Assembly: GCA_017513795.1 (NCBI GenBank)
Contig: JAFXEJ010000022.1
Location: 1 to 44,759, forward strand
Length of the DNA stretch: 44,759 bases
Direction: 5' to 3'
Source: Ruminococcus sp.
GTDB taxonomy: Bacteria > Bacillota > Clostridia > Oscillospirales > Ruminococcaceae
Position numbers and translations under genes: made by a program. Below the pieces are notes generated by a model that saw only the letters and a list, made by a program, of their open reading frames with translations, was not told the DNA's origin and ran no database searches. This document shows, one piece after another, positions 32,035-40,460 of this stretch (within the stretch, counting starts at the first letter, position 1; the number at the start of each line of letters is the position of its first letter).

Positions 32035-32049
32035 TTATGCGTATATAAA

Positions 32050-32068
32050 GTGTGTCACGGTGACACAC
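32050..32068. repeat. 19-bp palindrome P24
   Basis: Exact, centre G. 15 nt past the stop of the 31723 gene; the last copy. None occurs in the remaining 12.7 kb. Confidence 0.92.
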
Positions 32069-32079
32069 TTTATTTTTGA

Positions 32080-32117
32080 AAATATCCGTCCGGGTAAAGG
32101 ACGGATATTTGTTTTTG
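32080..32117. terminator. Strong convergent terminator
   Basis: AAATATCCGTCC (32080-32091), loop GGGTAAA, GGACGGATATTT (32099-32110), then GTTTTTG. Separates the 31723 gene from the end of the leftward T4SS operon. Confidence 0.88.
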
Positions 32118-32121
32118 TTGA

Positions 32122-32910
32122 TTAATATTCATTAGTTTCGTCTATTTCTTCAAGCTCATCATCTTCAAAATTAACCTTATTTTTCTTTGAACGATCCATA
32201 AACTTAGGAAGAATATATCCGGCAGCACCGATGAGAACAACAATACCCAATATAAATATCAGCTTGAGCTTGCTTGTACCACTTTTGGATGCTGTAGCTG
32301 CTGATGTTGTTGTTTCGGAATCGTTACTGTTATTAGCTGTGGTAGTTGACTTCTGTGATATGTATTCTTCTACAGTATTTTTATTTTCACTGGAAGAAGA
32401 ACTGCTGCTTGTATTGGAATTACTGCTTAACAATGAGTAAAGATCGTAATCGTCAACCTTATTGAGGAAGTAGACGTTATCGCCGTCCTTATCGTCATAA
32501 TTGATAATGATGTAGAATACATGACCGTCTTTTGTAGTAACAGCTGTAAAAAGCAGCTTTGCATCTGAATAGATCACATCGTATTCGTTTGTATCAATAA
32601 GTGTAGCATTTCCGTCTGTGTCATAATACGGATCGTTGTAATAATCAACAGGATTTTTAATGCTGTTCTTTTTCTCCTGTTCAAGTTCTTCCTTGATAGC
32701 TTCCTGATAATCATCCTGAAGCTTCTGCCAGTCAACCGTAGTATCCGGAATATTCTGAGCAGCAGTTGTTACGGCTTCTGTTGTTGCTGATGATGTGCTT
32801 GTAGTTGTAGTTGTTGTTTCTTCCGGAGCTGCACTGCATATTGTTGATGCAGCATTTGCTGTAAGGATAAACACTGCTGAAAATGCAGCAATAATTCGTT
32901 TAATCTTCAA
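32122..32910 (-). CDS. CD1107/DUF4366-type mobile element surface protein
   Basis: 262 residues from a TTG start with AAAGGAG 9 nt upstream. Signal peptide (MKIKRIIAAFSAVFILTANA), Thr/Ser-rich linker, then TVDWQKLQDDYQ, a beta-rich domain (FYIIINYDDKDGDNVYFLNKV) typical of DUF4366, a Ser-rich stretch, one C-terminal membrane span (LKLIFILGIVVLIGAAGYIL) and an acidic tail. Found at the end of Gram-positive T4SS operons; exact role unknown. Shares its TVDWQKLxDDYQ motif with the lipoprotein at 8314. Confidence 0.85.
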   Translation of the reverse strand: MKIKRIIAAFSAVFILTANAASTICSAAPEETTTTTTSTSSATTEAVTTAAQNIPDTTVDWQKLQDDYQEAIKEELEQEKKNSIKNPVDYYNDPYYDTDGNATLIDTNEYDVIYSDAKLLFTAVTTKDGHVFYIIINYDDKDGDNVYFLNKVDDYDLYSLLSSNSNTSSSSSSSENKNTVEEYISQKSTTTANNSNDSETTTSAATASKSGTSKLKLIFILGIVVLIGAAGYILPKFMDRSKKNKVNFEDDELEEIDETNEY

Positions 32911-33181
32911 TTTTTACATCTCCTTTTGAGAAAAGTTCCTTTAAATCACCTTCGGTAAGACCGTTTTCAGCCATGAGCTTACTTATCATGAGCAGCTTAT
33001 TTATATCATTACCGCCTATCTGGCTTTTAACGTTATAAAGCAGCAGCTCATCCTGTAACTGCTTGTTTTTTGCATTAAGCTCTTTGTTTTCGGCTTTGAG
33101 CTTTTTTATCTGAGCTTCATTTTTAGCTATTTTCTCTTTATTCTGAGATATCATTTCTTCAAGTTTGTTCTTCTGTTTCAC
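32900..33181 (-). CDS. DUF4315-like coiled-coil protein
   Basis: 93 residues, GTG start with AAAGGAG upstream. Lys/Glu/Asn-rich coiled coil (EEMISQNKEKIAKNEAQIKK LKAEN) followed by a small helical end (INKLLMISKLMAENGLTEGD). Size and place between CD1107-like and CD1108-like genes match DUF4315. Overlaps both neighbours (11 nt with the next, 23 nt with the previous). Structural accessory of the transfer apparatus. Confidence 0.8.
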   Translation of the reverse strand: MKQKNKLEEMISQNKEKIAKNEAQIKKLKAENKELNAKNKQLQDELLLYNVKSQIGGNDINKLLMISKLMAENGLTEGDLKELFSKGDVKIED

Positions 33182-36100
33182 TGTTTTCTCCTTTATCAGA
33201 TAGTGATAATATTATTTCGGGATCAATGATTCTATATGGAGTGTTTGGAGTATAAGAATAGGTATCATAACAGGTTATATTAAGGTAATCATAACCACAG
33301 TCGTTATCTATAGTTTCTAAATCATCAAACATATATTCGCCGAGATACTGCCCTAAACTTTCCTCGTATTTGATTTCCTGTCTGCGGTTAGTTACATGGG
33401 ATATCACTTCGCCCTTCTGAACCTTCTGACCTACCTCTAATCCGGATGTATCAACGTTGCAGTACATCACAAGAAGTTTGAGGTAATTGTCACGATCTTT
33501 AGGATATGCAAGAAGTATAAAGAAATTATCTTCAACATATAATATCGTTCCGTTTACCATAGCATAGACATCTGATCCGCTGTTCTGAATAATGCTTATA
33601 CCAGAGTGTTCCTTGCCGTTTGAATTGAATAAACAGTCCTCTTGATTCCAGCCTTTCATTTCCCAACCGAACCCATGACCGATAAGGTTATTTTCAAGAA
33701 GTCCGACATATCCGTTATAGACAGGTGACGTGCCGAGCTGATGCATACCATAGTACCGGGGTTCGGTGTTAGGTGATAACGTCATGTAGTAGCTATAGAG
33801 ACTTTCACCGGCTTCAAGTGTCATAAGAGAATTCTTTATTACATCATCAAAGGTGTTTTTTCGGTTTACTGAATAATAAAGCGTACATTCGTTGATTCTG
33901 TCGTACCTGTGAATAATACTTATCCATTGCTCATCGGGGATTACATAATAGAAAGGGATAGTAAGCACACCATTCTCATATATTCCATAAGTACATTCCT
34001 CACCGTCAAGATAACCGGCATATACATTTCCGGCTGAGTCTGTGTCGGTATAGTATTGATTCTGCAAGTAGTATCCAGTAGCTGCGTAGCCTTTGTTATA
34101 ATCGAGGATTTCTCCGTTTTCTACGTTGAAATACAAAGTGTTTTCATTCATGACGTTCTGAATAGGCAGTGCATCGGGATATGATATATCTATATATCCG
34201 TAAGTACCATTCCATCCGCAACCTTCAATAAGGAAATATCCTGACCATTCGTAAGAATGCTTTAACTCCCAATGAGAAGAATTATCATATACAGCTTTAA
34301 ATTCATATTCGTCAAAGAACAGATCTTCAATAATTTGCTTTACTTCATCGTTGAACTTCCAGTTCTTGATAGCTCCTTCTTCATCTTTTGTAAGAAGAAA
34401 AGCACATAAATAGGAATACAGCTTGTGCTTGTCAAAGTCATAGGTAGTATCACTTGCAAGACTGCCGGAATTGCCGAAAACAAATCTTGTAGGCTCATCG
34501 GAATAATCAGCCGGTATATTCAGATCAGATAATCTGTCTTTCCATTCATCCGGAACAGAAAGAACATATTCGTTCATATCGTATGCAAGCTTCTGATAGT
34601 ATTCGGAAGCTTGGGTAAGAGCATATTCCTTTGCGCCGTAATATCCGGTAATAAATCCGAAGTTTCCGGGATTTACAAAGATACCAAGACATGATACGAG
34701 AATCAAAGGCAGAATTATTATAGGAGTGAGGATTCCCACTACAACTAATCCGAATCTTGAAGCTTTTCTTCTTCGGATCGCATTTCTTGCCTTTTTAGCA
34801 GCATATTGTTTGTATACTTCTTTTGCATTGTAATTGGTTTTATTGCGATTGGTGATTTTTTTCTTCTTCTTTGCTGATTTTTTGTGAAGTGATTCTTCAC
34901 GTCTGCTGTATTTTTTAAGTGTCTTATTAATTTTTACGTCTTTTGGCTTTTTTTGCATCACACGTCTGCTTATTGTGCAAAACTTATCCATAGCCATAAC
35001 AGCATCATTATCTGCTGCGCCGTTCTTCATTGCCAGATTTCTGAGTGAGCCTTCAAATTTTACAGTAAGTCCGGCAGCAGCTTTTGAAGCAAGTGAGCGA
35101 TTTTTAAGCTTGTAGAGCTTTAACTGAGCTTTATTATTTTTATTCCGCAGTTTAGTAAGCTTTATATCGTTTTTCTGAACTTTATAAGTATTTCTGGAAG
35201 TCCTGAGATTCTGTTTGCTGAGGTGCAGCTGTTTTTCATTAACTTCGGAAGGATTATGCTTGAAAACTTTCTTTAAGCTTTTATATTCCTTCTTGTCAGC
35301 CTTGTATGTAAGCTTTGACTTCTGCTTTTTTGAGAGAATATATTGCATATTCTCACCGGGAAGTCTTTCTCTGCCTGTTTTATTGCGGAATTTATTACTT
35401 ACTTCAACAGCCTTGATATACCTTTTATTCTGAGAATGTGTATATCTGTCAGCTTTATCTGATTTTCGGGAGTTCCTTATCTGCTTGGTAAGATTTTTCT
35501 GTAAAGGCTTGTAATGATGTTTGTCGTGAATATGCTTTACAAGAGCCTTGCTTGCAGCAGCTGTGTTTGTGGCTATCAGAATACCGGCTTTATCAGCATC
35601 TCCCTGAGCATCCTGTCTTACCTTAGATTCAAGTGCGGCTTTTGAACGATTCTTTACAGTATCTCCGACCGTAATAATGGTTGTTTCAGCAGCAAGACCT
35701 GTTCTGAAAGCACCCTCAGCTCCGAGCGAAACCGCTTTATATGCAGCATTTCCACTGTATCTGAGAGTTTTTGTCACACCATGTCCTATTTTTGTATCAG
35801 CAGCCTTGTGCGCAGTATTGACTACTGCACTTCCGGCTGATGTTTCGGCAAATCTATGTGCAGCTGAACCTATAATACGAGCCGGACGAGTATGTGTGAT
35901 AACATGAGGAATAGTTTTCAGACCTTTTACATCGGATTTAAGGTTGTATCTTCTCATATCATCAATTTTGTGAAGCACACCACGCTGATGAGCGTGATGT
36001 GAAGCTTCAGCAAATCTGAATCCTTGTTTGTATACTTCTTTTCCGCTGCTGTCTGTAGACCTTGTGATGTGATATTGCAGTTCATAAGGCTTTGTCAGTG

Positions 36101-36269
36101 TATTATGAAGCCTTTTGCCTATCCACGGCTTTTTCTCATCATAAAGATGATCTTTTTTATGCTGAAATTTATTGTATGCTGCTTCTGACTTTCTCAGCTT
36201 TGAATCAGTTTTTTCTATGAAATTTCTGCGTGAATGGATCTTGTGAAGCGTTTTTTTGCTTACATCCAC
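33159..36269 (-). CDS. CD1108-like T4SS protein with degenerate M23 (LytM) domain
   Basis: 1036 residues from a GTG start directly after the virB4 stop. Residues 1-490 are very basic (many Lys, Arg, His); one membrane span about 507-530 (FGLVVVGILTPIIILPLILV); the large extracytoplasmic part ends in an M23-like fold (HSGISI, DVYAMVNGTIL, LEVGQKVQKGEVISHV). The Zn ligands are mostly lost: H.GID is HSGIS, YAHLS is YCNVD, HLHFEV is YLNITCY. So it probably binds or spans the wall rather than cutting it. Homologues with active M23 or CHAP domains open the wall for the channel. Confidence 0.8.
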   Translation of the reverse strand: MDVSKKTLHKIHSRRNFIEKTDSKLRKSEAAYNKFQHKKDHLYDEKKPWIGKRLHNTLTKPYELQYHITRSTDSSGKEVYKQGFRFAEASHHAHQRGVLHKIDDMRRYNLKSDVKGLKTIPHVITHTRPARIIGSAAHRFAETSAGSAVVNTAHKAADTKIGHGVTKTLRYSGNAAYKAVSLGAEGAFRTGLAAETTIITVGDTVKNRSKAALESKVRQDAQGDADKAGILIATNTAAASKALVKHIHDKHHYKPLQKNLTKQIRNSRKSDKADRYTHSQNKRYIKAVEVSNKFRNKTGRERLPGENMQYILSKKQKSKLTYKADKKEYKSLKKVFKHNPSEVNEKQLHLSKQNLRTSRNTYKVQKNDIKLTKLRNKNNKAQLKLYKLKNRSLASKAAAGLTVKFEGSLRNLAMKNGAADNDAVMAMDKFCTISRRVMQKKPKDVKINKTLKKYSRREESLHKKSAKKKKKITNRNKTNYNAKEVYKQYAAKKARNAIRRRKASRFGLVVVGILTPIIILPLILVSCLGIFVNPGNFGFITGYYGAKEYALTQASEYYQKLAYDMNEYVLSVPDEWKDRLSDLNIPADYSDEPTRFVFGNSGSLASDTTYDFDKHKLYSYLCAFLLTKDEEGAIKNWKFNDEVKQIIEDLFFDEYEFKAVYDNSSHWELKHSYEWSGYFLIEGCGWNGTYGYIDISYPDALPIQNVMNENTLYFNVENGEILDYNKGYAATGYYLQNQYYTDTDSAGNVYAGYLDGEECTYGIYENGVLTIPFYYVIPDEQWISIIHRYDRINECTLYYSVNRKNTFDDVIKNSLMTLEAGESLYSYYMTLSPNTEPRYYGMHQLGTSPVYNGYVGLLENNLIGHGFGWEMKGWNQEDCLFNSNGKEHSGISIIQNSGSDVYAMVNGTILYVEDNFFILLAYPKDRDNYLKLLVMYCNVDTSGLEVGQKVQKGEVISHVTNRRQEIKYEESLGQYLGEYMFDDLETIDNDCGYDYLNITCYDTYSYTPNTPYRIIDPEIILSLSDKGENSETEEQT

Positions 36270-38648
36270 TTATATCACCGCCACTTCGCCCAATTTTGTG
36301 GTCATAAGCTTGTACATCTGCGTATCTGAATCAATACGGTCAGTAAATGGCAGTTTTACATTGTTATATATAATAATTCCGTTGCCGGGTTCTACGTTTG
36401 TGACGTATTTAAGCTGACTTTCTGACAGATGCAGCTTTTCTGCGAGAATTTCCCTGTCACCGGCAGACTGGTTAAGCAGATAAATGAAATCTGAGTTATC
36501 GAAGATATTCTCGATCTCGGATGAGCTGAGCAGATCTTTGACGTTCTGAGTGATGCCTGTCGGAATACCGCCCCACTTACGGAAACGTTTCCAGATCTCA
36601 GCAGAATACTTAGCTGTCTGTACTTCTTTGAGAAGAAGGTGGAATTCGTCTATATAATATCTGGTTGATTTCATAAGACTTCTGTTTGTGGAAACACGGT
36701 TCCAGACCATTTCTTGTACTATCAGCATACCGACTTTTTTGAGCTGTGTTCCGAGCTTCTTTATATCGAAGCAGACGATTCTGTTATCAAGATTCACGTT
36801 GGTGGGATGATTGAAAACATTATGTGAGCCTGTTACATACAGTTCAAGTGATGTAGCAATACGTTCTGCCACTTCTCCGCAGTCTGAAAGTTCTGTATAG
36901 AAGTCATAGAGCGTAGGCATATTCTCCGGTATAGGATTTTTTGCAAACTGCGTATAGATTGAGCGGACGCATTTATCAATAACAGATTTTTCTGTCGGCT
37001 CAAGACCAGTACCGCCGATGATTATTTCACAAAGCGAAATAATAAAATCAGATTTCGTAGCAATGGGATCGCCTTCCTGACTGTCAAGCTCAATATCCAT
37101 TGGATTAATATGCTGATTACTGTCTGAGGATATTTCTATTACCTGACCGTCAAGAGCTGATACAAGCGGAAAGTACTCTCCTTCAGGATCGCAGATTATG
37201 ATATCATCCTCAGTTGTAAGGAATATATCAAGAATTTCTCGTTTTGTGGACATTGATTTTCCGCTGCCGGGAGTTCCGAGAAATAAGCCGTTAGGATTTT
37301 TCAGATTCTTTCTGTCGCACATTATCATATTGTTGGATAATGCGTTGAGTCCGTAATATGTCCCCTTTTCAAAAAGTTCTCTTGTTGTGAACGGAAAAAA
37401 AGCAGCTGTTGCAGATGTTGTGATTATGCGGTTTATCTCGATGCTGTTGCTGCCGAGAATCAGAGAAGAACCGAGAGCTTCTTCCTGTTGGTGATCAAGC
37501 GGAATTATCTTGCAGTTATTCTTGTTTGCAATACGCTTTAAACGCTCACTCTGGAGATCAAGCTCTTTTTTGGACTGTGCATAATGACGTATAGTAAGCG
37601 TAATGATGAATAATCGCTCGTCTTTTGAGTTGAGATCGTCAAGCATAGATTTAAGCTCATCTATGTACATAGGAATCTGAGGTGGAAGAATATCACTATC
37701 ATAGCCGGAACGAGCAGCTTTCTTCTGCTCATCAATCTTCATTGCTTCAACTGCTGTCAGTTTAAGACGAATAAATTTCAGAGCTTCTGTCTGATCGTAA
37801 GGCTTGATATGGATATTTACGCAAAACAGCTCATCTGATTCAAACAACTCATTAAGTATTCTGTCAGAGAGTTCTCCGGCAAGAATCTGAATCATTGTAA
37901 CTCTGCCTTTGGCGTTTGCAATATCGAAATTCTGCTTGCGGAACTTTATTGATGGGGGAGCAATGAAGTCTTTTGTTGAAAGACCTGTTGCTGCTCTGTA
38001 TTTCCAGTCAAAAAGAAATTCATCCTCAGTGAACGGATTGAGAGACTTGTGAAGTACTTTCAGACGTTCTGTTCCGTCAAGAGCTACGGCTGTAACATCC
38101 ATAGCCTTGAACTGGTTGACAATTTCATTCGCAATATTGTCAAGACGGTTTTTGGCACGTTTGTATGTAGTGGCTTCTGTGCCGAAAGTGAGGTATTTGT
38201 ATACGGTTTTTCCGTTATTACCGTCAACAAGCTGCTTTTTCAGCATATTGGTATACTCTGTTCTTATGGCATTGAAGTTATCTTCCTGTTCAGGAATATC
38301 AATTTCCTTTATCAATGTATTTATATCTATAGTCTGATTTTCAAAAGTCAGCTGAAATTTGATATTCTCGTCAAAATAGTTGAGAATACGGCAGTAATCA
38401 TCGAAAATCTTTCCGGCACTGTCGTAATCAACAAGCTGATAGTCGATATCAGAGAAGCGTATTGTTTTGGTATAGTAGTTTTCTGATACCTGACATATTC
38501 CGTCCTTGAACATTTCAATGTAGGGAATAGTAGTCTGGACGGAGTATTCCTGTTTGCGCAGTTCTTTAAGACGTGCTTCAATTTTCTTTCTTTCCTTTTT
38601 GGAAAGACTGACTTTCACCGGTATAACGTTATTTTTTGTCTTTTTCAT
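36270..38648 (-). CDS. virB4: VirB4-type conjugation ATPase
   Basis: 792 residues, GGAGGAG before the ATG. Walker A GLFLGTPGSGKSMSTK (about 455), Walker B region DDIIICDPEGEYFPLV, and RYYIDEFHLLLKE with RKWGGIPTGITQNVKDLLSS matching the VirB4/TraE C-terminal motor. N-terminal VirB4 domain about 20-400. Powers channel assembly and substrate transfer at the inner membrane. The start overlaps the PrgI gene end by 20 nt; the stop abuts the next GTG. Confidence 0.93.
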   Translation of the reverse strand: MKKTKNNVIPVKVSLSKKERKKIEARLKELRKQEYSVQTTIPYIEMFKDGICQVSENYYTKTIRFSDIDYQLVDYDSAGKIFDDYCRILNYFDENIKFQLTFENQTIDINTLIKEIDIPEQEDNFNAIRTEYTNMLKKQLVDGNNGKTVYKYLTFGTEATTYKRAKNRLDNIANEIVNQFKAMDVTAVALDGTERLKVLHKSLNPFTEDEFLFDWKYRAATGLSTKDFIAPPSIKFRKQNFDIANAKGRVTMIQILAGELSDRILNELFESDELFCVNIHIKPYDQTEALKFIRLKLTAVEAMKIDEQKKAARSGYDSDILPPQIPMYIDELKSMLDDLNSKDERLFIITLTIRHYAQSKKELDLQSERLKRIANKNNCKIIPLDHQQEEALGSSLILGSNSIEINRIITTSATAAFFPFTTRELFEKGTYYGLNALSNNMIMCDRKNLKNPNGLFLGTPGSGKSMSTKREILDIFLTTEDDIIICDPEGEYFPLVSALDGQVIEISSDSNQHINPMDIELDSQEGDPIATKSDFIISLCEIIIGGTGLEPTEKSVIDKCVRSIYTQFAKNPIPENMPTLYDFYTELSDCGEVAERIATSLELYVTGSHNVFNHPTNVNLDNRIVCFDIKKLGTQLKKVGMLIVQEMVWNRVSTNRSLMKSTRYYIDEFHLLLKEVQTAKYSAEIWKRFRKWGGIPTGITQNVKDLLSSSEIENIFDNSDFIYLLNQSAGDREILAEKLHLSESQLKYVTNVEPGNGIIIYNNVKLPFTDRIDSDTQMYKLMTTKLGEVAVI

Positions 38649-39021
38649 AATTTATATATACTCCTCCGGACAGCTTTTTACTGAGATAATTAATTTCTAT
38701 CTGCTTTTCAATCAATTCATAGATGTTTTCGGTTTTGTATAGCCGCAGCTTTGGTCTTTTGAGGAATCGTATCAAAAATTTAAGATGCTTTTCAAAAGTA
38801 AGACCGTTTTTCTTGTAAATTCCGCAGACGATAGCCGGAGCTGCAGCAAATCCCATAGCAAGAATACCAAGTTCGATACCATGTTTGCGGACAAGAAAAT
38901 ACACTGGTATTCCGATAACAAAGCCTATCAGAAAACAGAGACATTGACGTTTTGTAAGACCGAACATGAACTTTTCACGGATATTGTCGAGGTCTTTTGG
39001 TATCTTTATATGATTTGCCAT
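38629..39021 (-). CDS. prgI: PrgI-family T4SS membrane protein
   Basis: 130 residues; start 39021 chosen for AAAGGAG upstream. NHIKIPKDLDNIREKFMFGLTKRQ is the signature PrgI opening; two membrane spans follow (LCFLIGFVIGIPVYFLV and ELGILAMGFAAAPAIVCGIY), then a basic tail. PrgI (VirB3-like) is fixed next to VirB4 in Gram-positive T4SS operons, as here. Confidence 0.9.
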   Translation of the reverse strand: MANHIKIPKDLDNIREKFMFGLTKRQCLCFLIGFVIGIPVYFLVRKHGIELGILAMGFAAAPAIVCGIYKKNGLTFEKHLKFLIRFLKRPKLRLYKTENIYELIEKQIEINYLSKKLSGGVYINYEKDKK

Positions 39022-39038
39022 TGGCACTGTCTCCTTTC

Positions 39039-39992
39039 TTAATGAGCATTGAAAATTGATTTTGAAATAGATGAAGATTTGAATATGGTAAAGCAAAGTG
39101 CAACGGACCATACAATACAGGTTATCATGCTCAGATACATCTTGGTTACATCGCTGCTGTTATTTATCAGATCTTGAACTGATGATGTGAACATAGCCTG
39201 AAATACTCCGAGAGCAACTACTATGAAAACGCCCTGAAAAGCGAGTGCGAGAATATTTCTTATCCAGTTTGTGCCGATAGTGCCCCATTCCTTATTCATG
39301 AATGTACTCATAGGAATAGGCGCAACTGCTATATACATAAAGGCTTCGATAAGCCTTGAAATTACGACAAGCATTACAATAATAAGCGATACAAGCATTA
39401 CAAGAAACATAACAAATGCAAACAATAGGAATACTATAAGGACTCCCCAATTTGCTTTGTAGTCTTTAGTAAGCATAGTTTCTATCTGTGAAGCTATCGT
39501 ATTTGTATCAAGTGCAAGCATATCTTTATCGACGGCATCTAATGCTCTGGATGTGACATCATTGCCCAAAGAGAATAATCCTATGATTATATCTGTTGTA
39601 TGGGATATAAGAATGATGCCACATAGGGCTTTGAAGATCCATTTAAAAAATATGGCTGTATCAAATTCCCGGAAGTTATTTCCTTCCATTACCATTGACA
39701 ATAGCTCATATAGAAGTATGATTGTGAGTATCATTCCTCCGAAAGGAGCAACGATCTCGGTGCCGATTTTGTGGACAATTCCCCAGATAGTAACGTTATA
39801 TTCGTTTGGCATAGTCGTAAGATTTCCGCCTATCATACTGCCACCGTCAATCTTCAAACCTGATTTGAACAGACTGAGAGAGCTTTCTATCATTGTAGCA
39901 GCTCCTCCGGCAAGCATTTGCGTAATGGCAGTTTCTATGGCATCGACCACGCCGTCTATCATATCGTCAACTGCGTCAGCAACTGCACCCAT
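39039..39992 (-). CDS. VirB6/TrbL-like polytopic T4SS protein
   Basis: 317 residues, GGAGGGA before the ATG. N-terminal amphipathic DAVDDMIDGVVDAIETAITQ, then five to six membrane spans (GMILTIILLYELLSMVM, LIVFLLFAFVMFLVMLVSLIIVMLVVI and others) and IAVAPIPMSTFMNKEWG, a conserved loop of the CD0411/VirB6 group. Forms the inner-membrane channel. Lies between Maff2 and PrgI genes, the canonical order. Confidence 0.87.
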   Translation of the reverse strand: MGAVADAVDDMIDGVVDAIETAITQMLAGGAATMIESSLSLFKSGLKIDGGSMIGGNLTTMPNEYNVTIWGIVHKIGTEIVAPFGGMILTIILLYELLSMVMEGNNFREFDTAIFFKWIFKALCGIILISHTTDIIIGLFSLGNDVTSRALDAVDKDMLALDTNTIASQIETMLTKDYKANWGVLIVFLLFAFVMFLVMLVSLIIVMLVVISRLIEAFMYIAVAPIPMSTFMNKEWGTIGTNWIRNILALAFQGVFIVVALGVFQAMFTSSVQDLINNSSDVTKMYLSMITCIVWSVALCFTIFKSSSISKSIFNAH

Positions 39993-40057
39993 TTTATCCC
40001 TCCTTTCGAGCTGCCATATATTGAAATACAGCAGCTCATAAGAATTGTGCAGTTATT

Positions 40058-40435
40058 TTACTGAACGGCAGATCCCATCATAGCTTCAAGCTCAGGAACA
40101 AGTGCGATTGCAAGGATGATAAGAGCAATACCAGCCATGAGCTGTTTCATACCCTGTGACTTGGAACCGGGATTGTCAGAGCCGTAACCTTCAATAAGGT
40201 TTACAACACCCCATACAGCGATACCACCGCCGATGAGAATGATGAGTGCCTTAAGTACCTTACAGGCTGTTGAAATGAATGATGATGTGCTTACTACGAC
40301 ATCGGCAGCGAAAGCTGACATTGCAAAACATGAAGCCATAATCATTGTCATGAATGCAACTGTGAGAATTGCAGTGAATTTCTTTGCCTTGCGGCATCTT
40401 GCTGTGATAATTTCGTTCTTGTTTACGTTCTTCAT
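40058..40435 (-). CDS. Maff2/VirB2-like small membrane protein
   Basis: 125 residues, AGGAGGA before the ATG. Long basic leader, hydrophobic segment with possible signal peptidase site (MASCFAMSAFAAD), then two spans (ALIILIGGGIAVWGVVNLIE and LMAGIALIILAIALVPELEA) separated by a GSDNPGSKSQGMK loop. This is the Maff2/VirB2-like pattern; the protein is the putative pilin-type channel subunit. Confidence 0.87.
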   Translation of the reverse strand: MKNVNKNEIITARCRKAKKFTAILTVAFMTMIMASCFAMSAFAADVVVSTSSFISTACKVLKALIILIGGGIAVWGVVNLIEGYGSDNPGSKSQGMKQLMAGIALIILAIALVPELEAMMGSAVQ

Positions 40436-40460
40436 TTTAAAATTCCTCCTAAATTAGCCG

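Noticed and set aside
1217..32068. Palindromes as Rho-independent terminators
   Set aside because: Most copies are not followed by a T run in the direction of transcription and many lie in the middle of evident operons directly before a Shine-Dalgarno.
38049..38486. 145-codon plus-strand frame
   Set aside because: Antisense to virB4, hydrophobic only as a result of codon complement; no ribosome site.
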